Shown here: positions 1-4,708 of the stretch, piece after piece | How positions within the stretch are numbered: the stretch's first letter is position 1 | How the letters are laid out: each line of letters starts with the position of its first letter | Source of the DNA: Nanobdellota archaeon | GTDB taxonomy: Archaea; Nanobdellota; Nanobdellia; Woesearchaeales; JAGLGH01 | Reading direction: 5' to 3' | Length of the DNA: 6,946 nt | Assembly (NCBI GenBank): GCA_023144115.1 | Contig: JAGLGH010000121.1 | Span: 1-6,946 of the forward strand | Made by a program: the position numbers and the translations under genes | The notes under the pieces: generated by a model | What the model was told of the DNA's origin: nothing | The model's database searches: none | What the model saw: the letters and a program-made list of their open reading frames with translations, nothing else

Positions 1-11
1 TTTATTGATAG

Positions 12-19
12 TTAAAATA
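12..19 (+). promoter_or_regulatory. Possible archaeal TATA box for the first cluster
   Basis: TTAAAATA lies 31 to 38 bases before the ATG at 51. An archaeal TATA box centred here would place transcription start about 25 bases downstream, near base 40-45, giving a very short leader. That would fit the absence of a Shine-Dalgarno site before base 51. The region is so AT-rich that the match could be chance, and no clear purine-rich BRE is visible. Confidence 0.3.
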
Positions 20-50
20 TTGCTTGAAATCAATTTTTTTAAAAGAGAAA

Positions 51-584
51 ATGAGAACAAAAAAAAGAGGCGCACTAAAAATTTTTCCAAATAAATTTTT
101 TAGAAAAGGGATTAGCATATATGTAAGCTGGATTCTTGTGATGGCATTTGTTGTCGGGCTAAGCACATTTATGTTTATTTTTATGAGGGGCTATGCAGAA
201 ACATCTGCACAGCAGATTAAAGAGAGGGGATTAAGCGCTATTGAGTGTGATTCTTTATTGATTACTATTGATGCTGCATGCCAAAATACGCAAAATTTAT
301 ATATCAATATAATTAATAGAGGTGATATAACTGTAGATGGAGTAATTTTCAGAATGTATGACCTGTATTACGAACCTCAGATTGATAGAAAAAATCTGAC
401 TTTGGAAGTAGGGAAATACAATGCCAAAGAGGTGCAGCTTATAAAAAGAGGTGATGTAAAAAAAATACGCAAGATTGAGGTTGTTCCGATTGTTGTATCA
501 AATGGCATTAGAATAACATGTGAAAACAAGATGTCATATTATCCTGTTGGAGATGATTTTATTGCAGATTGCCTGGATAGGTAA
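51..584 (+). CDS. Archaellin/type IV pilin-like protein with class III signal peptide (four-cysteine)
   Basis: A 177-residue pilin-like protein, probably an extracellular filament or minor pilin subunit anchored by its N-terminal helix before assembly. A basic N-terminus ends in FFRKG, followed by a hydrophobic helix at about residues 21-46 (ISIYVSWILVMAF...). A prepilin peptidase would be expected to cut between G20 and I21. After the helix comes RGYAETS, nearly the same as RGYVETT in the pilin at 962-1486, so the two are paralogues. The C-terminal domain looks beta-rich (LYINIINRGDITVDGV, then IEVVPIVVSNGIRITC). Cysteines sit at 66, 77, 157 and 174. The frame is open back to a TTG at 24, but I chose the ATG at 51 because the extra residues are encoded by an oligo-T stretch and neither start has a good ribosome site. 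It is first of three genes in cluster A. Its role as major versus minor subunit cannot be told. Confidence 0.8.
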   Translation: MRTKKRGALKIFPNKFFRKGISIYVSWILVMAFVVGLSTFMFIFMRGYAETSAQQIKERGLSAIECDSLLITIDAACQNTQNLYINIINRGDITVDGVIFRMYDLYYEPQIDRKNLTLEVGKYNAKEVQLIKRGDVKKIRKIEVVPIVVSNGIRITCENKMSYYPVGDDFIADCLDR

Positions 585-597
585 TAGGCGAGATATA

Positions 598-611
598 GTA
601 AATTAATTTAC
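598..611. repeat. 14-bp perfect palindrome in intergenic gap
   Basis: GTAAATTAATTTAC reads identically on both strands and lies in the 57-bp gap between the first pilin and the small membrane protein, 31 bases before the latter's start. It could be a binding site for a dimeric regulator. It is made almost only of A and T, so chance occurrence in such AT-rich DNA is quite possible, and no second copy was noticed in the window. Confidence 0.3.
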
Positions 612-630
612 ATAAAGACATAGAGAAAAA

Positions 631-637
631 GAGGTGA
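631..637 (+). promoter_or_regulatory. Strong Shine-Dalgarno site for the gene at 642
   Basis: GAGGTGA ends four bases before the ATG at 642 and is a strong match to the archaeal anti-Shine-Dalgarno sequence. It fixes this start. The same leader (GAGGTGAAA, one or two more A/T, then ATG) precedes the gene at 962. Confidence 0.8.
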
Positions 638-641
638 AATA

Positions 642-950
642 ATGGTGAGTTTGAAAAAGATTGATAAGAATATCAGGAACCCAAATCTTTTTGAAAAGAT
701 TCTTCTTGTTCTGGGAATATTCTTTGTTATGTTTGGATATGCCATGATACACAAGATGGTTGTCACATCAGGCATGCTTAATTGGAGCTTTGTGCAGGCA
801 ATTTTCCTTTGGCTTATAATCGTGATTTTGATAATTCTTGTTGCGGTTGTGGAGAATGTAAAAGAAGAACTTAAGATAATAATAGGCAAGCATGGTGAAG
901 AGATAAGGCTGCTTGCAACTATGTCTGGCAAAAAGCCAGGAAAGAAATAA
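642..950 (+). CDS. Small two-helix membrane protein of unknown function in pilin cluster
   Basis: A 102-residue protein I do not recognise as a named family. It has a basic N-terminus (about residues 1-19), a hydrophobic segment at about 18-37 (ILLVLGIFFVMFGYAMI), a short polar loop, a second hydrophobic segment at about 50-71 (FVQAIFLWLIIVILIILVAV), then a charged helical tail (ENVKEELKII...) ending in GKKPGKK. This predicts two membrane helices with both ends in the cytoplasm by the positive-inside rule. There is no class III signal, so it is not an ordinary pilin. The strong GAGGTGA site makes it very likely a real, well-translated gene. It lies between two paralogous pilins, 57 bp after the first and 11 bp before the second, so an accessory role in pilin insertion, stability or anchoring is a reasonable guess and nothing more. 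Confidence 0.8.
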   Translation: MVSLKKIDKNIRNPNLFEKILLVLGIFFVMFGYAMIHKMVVTSGMLNWSFVQAIFLWLIIVILIILVAVVENVKEELKIIIGKHGEEIRLLATMSGKKPGKK

Positions 951-957
951 GAGGTGA
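951..957 (+). promoter_or_regulatory. Strong Shine-Dalgarno site for the pilin at 962
   Basis: GAGGTGA begins directly after the stop codon of the small membrane protein and ends four bases before ATG 962. It supports co-transcription of the two genes and a high translation rate for the pilin. Confidence 0.8.
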
Positions 958-961
958 AAAA

Positions 962-1486
962 ATGAATATATTCAAAAAATTATGGAAAAAGAAAGGTGTT
1001 TCTCCATTAATCGCAACTGTGCTTCTCATTGCATTTGCAGTATCATTAGGCGCAGTGGTTATGAACTGGGGAAGAGGTTATGTTGAAACAACAATGACTC
1101 AGGCAGATGTGCAAAGCGCAGAGAAGATATCATGTAGTATGGATACAAGTATTGGTGTTGTACAGGTAGGGGATAAGCAAAGGTTGTGCATTGATGATGC
1201 TGCTACGAATGCTACATTAAACTTTACATTGATCAATACTGGTTCAGCGACTCTTCAGGGTGTGCAGATTCTAGTGATTCCAGTTTCTGGAGCGCCGCCT
1301 GATCCAGTTGAAGTTGGCAGTGAAACTCCAAAATCAGGAATGATGTATGCTGGAACTATATTAAGTGGGAATAGGTCAACTATTGATCAGATAGAGATTG
1401 CGCCTATTATCCTTGTTAAAGGGGTTAAAGTAGTATGTCTTGAACATTCAATCAAGAGATTGCCTACAGAAATAGGTGAATGTTAA
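962..1486 (+). CDS. Archaellin/type IV pilin N-terminal domain protein (four-cysteine pilin)
   Basis: A 174-residue pilin, the most canonical one in the window. The N-terminus MNIFKKLWKKKG is followed by VSPLIATVLLIAFAVSLGAV, the classic archaeal Pilin_N type class III signal and helix. Prepilin peptidase should cut between G12 and V13, leaving a helix to about residue 36. The exported domain has LNFTLINTGSATLQGV (about 86-101) and IDQIEIAPIILVKGVKVVC (141-159), matching the first pilin at equivalent positions. Cysteines are at 58, 76, 159 and 174, the last being the C-terminal residue; the first pilin shows the same two-plus-two arrangement, so two conserved disulphides are likely. A strong ribosome site and a terminator directly after the gene fit an abundant structural subunit, perhaps the major pilin. 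Whether the filament is a pilus or an archaellum cannot be decided from the sequence. Confidence 0.88.
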   Translation: MNIFKKLWKKKGVSPLIATVLLIAFAVSLGAVVMNWGRGYVETTMTQADVQSAEKISCSMDTSIGVVQVGDKQRLCIDDAATNATLNFTLINTGSATLQGVQILVIPVSGAPPDPVEVGSETPKSGMMYAGTILSGNRSTIDQIEIAPIILVKGVKVVCLEHSIKRLPTEIGEC

Positions 1487-1489
1487 ACA

Positions 1490-1517
1490 TTTTTTTATAT
1501 TTATTTTTTTATATTTA
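1490..1517 (+). terminator. Oligo-T terminator made of a 14-bp tandem duplication
   Basis: Three bases after the pilin stop codon, TTTTTTTATATTTA occurs twice in a row without mismatch (1490-1503 and 1504-1517). Each copy has a run of seven T. Archaeal RNA polymerase ends transcription at oligo-T runs without needing a hairpin, and none is visible here. The position after the last gene of cluster A, before a 160-bp gap, fits transcription termination. Confidence 0.65.
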
Positions 1518-1522
1518 GATTA

Positions 1523-1611
1523 GTTTAAAATTAAAGATGGGTAGTAATGTGGCAGGTAACAACGTGTTTCATTAATCAAAAACCGTTATCAGAAGTATTT
1601 TAAAGATTAAA
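1523..1611 (+). promoter_or_regulatory. Promoter region candidates for the second cluster
   Basis: The intergenic region holds two TATA-like stretches, GTTTAAAATT at 1523-1532 and TATTTTAAAG at 1596-1605. The second would put transcription start near 1625-1630, with a leader of about 50 bases before ATG 1678. The first would put it near 1550-1560, with a leader of about 120 bases. The second is followed by a G-free, C-rich stretch (1611-1645) typical of an unstructured leader. Which one is used cannot be settled from sequence alone. Confidence 0.35.
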
Positions 1612-1672
1612 TCCAATATCATAATCCCCCAATCCAAACCAACATGCCTTAATTAACATACAGGCGGTTTTT
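1578..1672 (+). repeat. Long-range inverted repeat overlapping the RBS of the gene at 1678
   Basis: AAAAACCG (1578-1585) is the exact reverse complement of CGGTTTTT (1665-1672), with two further possible G-U pairs (1586-1587 with 1663-1664). The right arm includes the weak ribosome site AGGCGGT at 1662-1668. If transcription starts upstream of 1578, the leader RNA could fold the ribosome site into a stem. The arms are 79 bases apart and half the pairs are A-U, so chance is a real alternative. Confidence 0.25.
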
Positions 1673-1677
1673 AAAAA

Positions 1678-2088
1678 ATGGTCGAAGCCAAGAACATAAC
1701 AACTCACCTGTTTTTATGGTTCATTTTTATAGTGGTTGCTTTGTTCCTTGCTTTTTGGCTTTACAGCATGCAAAAAGAATACATGGCTTCAGACTCTATT
1801 GGAAACGGAGCAATGGCAAGCCTGAGTTGCGGAGGCTATATGTTTGAGATATCAGATGCTTCATATCATAATAATACATTATCATTCACCATCAGGAATA
1901 CAAGAGGGGATACAATCAAAAGCATTGTGATTGAGTCTGATTATGATTCAAGAACAGAGCAGTTAGGGGCACTGAGCACAGGAAAGGAAAGAAAGATTGT
2001 GCTTGAAAATTTCAGAGCAGGCAGCACATTTGCAGTCTATCCTGAAGGATGCGCAAAGTTCAATATAAAGATAATTAAGTTAGAATAA
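1678..2088 (+). CDS. Membrane-anchored pilin-like protein lacking a class III signal motif
   Basis: A 136-residue protein with a short N-terminus (MVEAKNITTH), one hydrophobic helix at about residues 11-30 (LFLWFIFIVVALFLAFWLYS), and an exported domain. The domain resembles those of the two pilins upstream: a cysteine soon after the helix (C51), a strand LSFTIRNTRGDTIKSIVI (about 68-85) matching LNFTLINTGSATLQGV, and a C-terminal cysteine (C125). It has only two cysteines instead of four. No basic residue plus G/A/S precedes the helix, so prepilin peptidase cleavage is not evident. The start is firm because an in-frame TAA lies at 1672-1674 and no earlier start is possible. A weak ribosome site, AGGCGGT, is at 1662-1668. 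It opens cluster B, 15 bp before the next gene. It may be a permanently anchored minor pilin or a platform-associated component; I do not recognise the family. Confidence 0.75.
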   Translation: MVEAKNITTHLFLWFIFIVVALFLAFWLYSMQKEYMASDSIGNGAMASLSCGGYMFEISDASYHNNTLSFTIRNTRGDTIKSIVIESDYDSRTEQLGALSTGKERKIVLENFRAGSTFAVYPEGCAKFNIKIIKLE

Positions 2089-2103
2089 TGGCAGTGAGGT
2101 TAG

Positions 2104-2829
2104 ATGATAAAAACAAAGAAATGTCAGATCTGGGTTTCAGCAGTGCTGTACCTGCTTATCGGAAGCATAGTCATAATATTGATACTTCAGGCTGGTCTTC
2201 CTATTATCAAGAAAAGCAAGGATATGTCTGTATTCACAAAAACACAAGACACGTTCATGTCCCTTGACAATGTCATAGTTGACCTTATTGATTCAGGCGC
2301 AGGCAGTCAGAGAGTTGTGCCTTTTGAAATTCATGAGGGAAAAGTGAATCTGGCAAATGACAGGCTGACCTGGGAGATGGAGTCTGATACAAAAATCATT
2401 GAGCCAGGCACAGATATTGTTATTGGAAACATGAAAATAACTTCAGATATAGACGTAGATGCATGGGATTTGGATGATACATTTGTGCTTGAGAATTCTC
2501 ATATTAAGGTCAATATATCAAAAATAGGTAACTCAACCAATCATGAGGACATTAAGACATGGGAGATTATCACTGGATTCTATTCAAAGGATACTGACTC
2601 AGAATTAGGTGGTGGTGTCGGTGTATTTAATTTCACGCTTGCAAATAATCCTGCAACTGCATCAGGACAGGGCTATACTGAGCTTATGCCTCCAGGAAAT
2701 AATACAGATATTGCCTTTGCCAAGGTGCTTGTTCATATGTACAGCGACAGTGGGAATGACTATACTATGGAACTAAGCCTTGATTCCAGGGCGGATTTTA
2801 TAGCAGTTAATATACTTAATTTCAAATAA
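2104..2829 (+). CDS. Large pilin-like protein with class III-type signal (KKC|QIWVS)
   Basis: A 241-residue protein. MIKTKKC is followed by QIWVSAVLYLLIGSIVIILI, a hydrophobic helix to about residue 35 ending in QAGLPII. A basic N-terminus, a small residue, then Q and a long helix fit a class III signal, with predicted cleavage between C7 and Q8. Cysteine at -1 is unusual, since G, A or S is the norm. It is the only cysteine in the protein, so the exported domain has none, unlike the other pilin-like proteins here. The rest (about 40-241) is rich in beta-type sequence with several Asn-X-Ser/Thr sites (NIS, NST, NFT, NNT, for example) that could be N-glycosylated. The start is forced by an in-frame TAG at 2101-2103. 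The ribosome site GAGGT at 2096-2100 is only three bases away. It sits 21 bp before the ATPase and may be a minor, tip or adhesin pilin. Confidence 0.78.
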   Translation: MIKTKKCQIWVSAVLYLLIGSIVIILILQAGLPIIKKSKDMSVFTKTQDTFMSLDNVIVDLIDSGAGSQRVVPFEIHEGKVNLANDRLTWEMESDTKIIEPGTDIVIGNMKITSDIDVDAWDLDDTFVLENSHIKVNISKIGNSTNHEDIKTWEIITGFYSKDTDSELGGGVGVFNFTLANNPATASGQGYTELMPPGNNTDIAFAKVLVHMYSDSGNDYTMELSLDSRADFIAVNILNFK

Positions 2830-2850
2830 ATAATGTGTAGGTCGTGAAAT

Positions 2851-4473
2851 ATGACAGAAACTAATAAAGAAGAAGAGAAGAATCAAAAAGAGAAAAGAGA
2901 GAAAACTTCTGAACAAGAGGGAATGGGTTCAGAAAAAGGCTTTTACATAGACCTTAGACCCAGGCTGGTAAAGCTCCCTCCTTATGAAAACAAGACAAAG
3001 ATAAATGTCCGCTATCCTCTCATCCCTCCTTTTGCTTTTGCGCATATATTCTGGGATGATAAACACAAAGAACTTGTATATTATCTTGAAGAACCTGTGC
3101 TTACAGATGCTGAGGAAGAGGTATTTAGGCTTGTGCAAAAGGCTCTTGAAGAGATGGTGAATGTAAACTTTGTAAAGGCAGACAGTTTTAAGTTCCTAAT
3201 TGAATATCTTGAGAAAAGCATTCAATCCATCCTTATCGAGCTTGGCATAAAGCTCTCAGGTGATAGCTATAAAAAGCTGATGTATTATATCTATAGGGAT
3301 TCCATAGGCCTGAATGAGATTGCGCCATTGATGAATGATTATTATATTGAAGACATTGAATGCAATGGGCTGAATTATCCTCTTTATGTTGTCCACAGGA
3401 AATATGAGAATCTTCGCACAAACATAAAATTTACAGATCCAGGAAGGATGATAAACTTTGTTGAAAAGATTGCACAGAAAACAGGCAGGTATATCTCGTA
3501 TGCTAAGCCAATGCTTGATGGAACTTTGCCTGACGGCTCAAGGGTGAATGCAACATACACAAAAGATATCACTACCAGGGGACCCACTTTTACAGTAAGG
3601 AAATTCACAAAAAATCCCTGGACACCTATACATCTCATAAAGATGAAGACAGCTTCAGCAGAGATATTTGCTTATATCTGGCTTATGATTGAAAACAAGT
3701 TCAATATGATGGTAATAGGAGAGACAGGTTCAGGCAAGACGACTTACCTTAACAGCATACTGAGTTTTGTTCCTCAAGAGGCAAGGATATGCTCGATTGA
3801 AGATACAAGAGAGCTTAATATTGTGCATGATAATTGGCTCCCTGCTGTGACAAGGACTGGATTTGGAATGCCTAATATATATGGTAAACAGTTTGGGGAA
3901 ATAACCATGTTTGACCTTCTTAAGGAAACATTCAGGCAAAATCCTGATTATGTCGTAGTGGGAGAAACCAGGGATAGGGAGGCTTATGTCATGTTCCAGG
4001 GAATGGCTTCAGGCCATCCTTCTTATAGTACCTTTCACGCAGCTTCAATTGAAGCTCTTGTCAGGAGGCTTGGCTCTCCGCCTATAGATCTCCCACCTTC
4101 ACTTATAGAATCTCTTGATGTAATCTGTGTTGTTACTCATATAAAGACTCCTGAGAAGAATGTGAGGCGCATGCGCGAGGTCAATGAGATACAGAAAGTT
4201 GAATCTATGGGATCTATCACTTCAAATAAAATGTTTGAATGGGACCCTCTCAAAGATACTTTCAGGTTCGGAAAAAGATCATTGGTCATGCAAAAGATAA
4301 GCGAGAGAACTGGCAAGCCTGTATCTGCGCTTTTGAATGAGATTAGAAGAAGAGCTGAATTGCTCAATATTATGGTACAGCAGAGAATTGAATCATTTGA
4401 GGAATTCACAAAGATAATCAATGAATATCATAAAGATCCTCAAAGTGTGATTAAGAGGTTTAACCTAAAATGA
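2851..4473 (+). CDS. Type II/IV secretion system ATPase, archaeal FlaI/ArlI-GspE family
   Basis: A 540-residue cytoplasmic motor ATPase that would drive pilin extraction and filament assembly as a hexamer. A charged, Lys/Glu-rich tail (1-30) precedes the N-terminal domain (YPLIPPFAFAHIFWDD at 55-70, then PVLTDAEEEVFRLVQKALEE). A second conserved block runs from EDIECNG (167-173) through MLDGTLPDGSRVNATY (221-236) to FTVRKFT (247-253). The catalytic core follows: Walker A GETGSGKTT at 290-298 with K296, Asp box SIEDTRELNI at 315-324, Walker B-type NPDYVVVGETRDREA at 364-378, and His box GHPSYSTFHA at 388-397. All key residues are present, so it should be active. Length is normal for the archaeal family. 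An in-frame TGA at 2845-2847 fixes the start; AGGT at 2839-2842 is a weak ribosome site. Its stop overlaps the next start, and the platform protein lies one gene on. No archaellum genes (FlaH/ArlH and others) are in view, so a pilus-type system is as likely as an archaellum. Confidence 0.95.
   Translation: MTETNKEEEKNQKEKREKTSEQEGMGSEKGFYIDLRPRLVKLPPYENKTKINVRYPLIPPFAFAHIFWDDKHKELVYYLEEPVLTDAEEEVFRLVQKALEEMVNVNFVKADSFKFLIEYLEKSIQSILIELGIKLSGDSYKKLMYYIYRDSIGLNEIAPLMNDYYIEDIECNGLNYPLYVVHRKYENLRTNIKFTDPGRMINFVEKIAQKTGRYISYAKPMLDGTLPDGSRVNATYTKDITTRGPTFTVRKFTKNPWTPIHLIKMKTASAEIFAYIWLMIENKFNMMVIGETGSGKTTYLNSILSFVPQEARICSIEDTRELNIVHDNWLPAVTRTGFGMPNIYGKQFGEITMFDLLKETFRQNPDYVVVGETRDREAYVMFQGMASGHPSYSTFHAASIEALVRRLGSPPIDLPPSLIESLDVICVVTHIKTPEKNVRRMREVNEIQKVESMGSITSNKMFEWDPLKDTFRFGKRSLVMQKISERTGKPVSALLNEIRRRAELLNIMVQQRIESFEEFTKIINEYHKDPQSVIKRFNLK
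4455..4460 (+). promoter_or_regulatory. RBS inside the ATPase gene for the overlapping small gene
   Basis: GAGGTT lies nine bases before ATG 4470, inside the last codons of the ATPase gene. Together with the ATGA stop/start overlap it shows that the small gene is meant to be translated and is probably coupled to the ATPase. Confidence 0.6.
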
Positions 4474-4691
4474 GATATGATAATATACATTCTGCTTACG
4501 AGGATATGCAGGTCCTTATAAAGATGGCAGATGAATTGAGCAATACAAAAATAACAAGCGAAGAAGAAAGGGATGAATTGAAGAGCAGACTTGCATATAT
4601 CAAGTCAAGGCTGCTGAAGATAGCAATAAATACTGACAAAGTGCTTAATATGGCTTCACAAGGTATAGTTGCAGAAAGGAAGAATAATTAA
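4470..4691 (+). CDS. Small charged helical protein between ATPase and platform protein
   Basis: A 73-residue soluble protein I do not recognise. It has no signal or membrane segment and reads as two or three amphipathic helices: residues 8-25 (SAYEDMQVLIKMADELSN) and 29-60 (TSEEERDELKSRLAYIKSRL and onward), the second with coiled-coil-like spacing of Leu and Ile. The start overlaps the ATPase stop by four bases (ATGA at 4470-4473) and has its own ribosome site at 4455-4460. This tight coupling between motor and platform genes argues that it is real and acts with them, perhaps as an adaptor binding the ATPase or the helical N-terminus of the TadC-like protein, at a fixed ratio to the ATPase. 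That role is inference. Its composition and lack of low-complexity runs fit a folded helical hairpin. Confidence 0.78.
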   Translation: MRYDNIHSAYEDMQVLIKMADELSNTKITSEEERDELKSRLAYIKSRLLKIAINTDKVLNMASQGIVAERKNN

Positions 4692-4708
4692 ACCCTTCAA
4701 AAGCAAAA

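Noticed and set aside
4..40. ATTGAT/ATCAAT inverted repeat followed by T7 as a terminator of an upstream gene
   Set aside because: Only six A/T-dominated pairs separated by 19 bases, with no upstream gene visible in the window. Too weak to call.
24..50. TTG at 24 as start of the first pilin gene
   Set aside because: It adds nine residues encoded partly by an oligo-T run, has no ribosome site, and overlaps a likely promoter/leader. The ATG at 51 already gives a basic N-terminus of normal length for a class III signal.
608..931. Minus-strand open frame opposite the small membrane protein
   Set aside because: It lies entirely over the + strand gene, which has a strong ribosome site and clear membrane helices, and its own product looks like a low-complexity antisense shadow.
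1487..1677. Small RNA gene or hidden short ORF in the intergenic region
   Set aside because: No compact stem-loop, tRNA-like feature or ORF with a ribosome site was found. The region is explained by a terminator, promoter elements and a leader.
2929..4421. Five minus-strand open frames opposite the ATPase gene
   Set aside because: The + strand frame carries a full set of ATPase motifs. The reverse frames show no recognisable domain and no ribosome sites worth reporting.
4456..4466. AGGTTTAACCT pseudo-palindrome over the ribosome site of the 73-residue gene
   Set aside because: As RNA it could form only about three pairs around a five-base loop, and the sequence is constrained by ATPase codons and the ribosome site.
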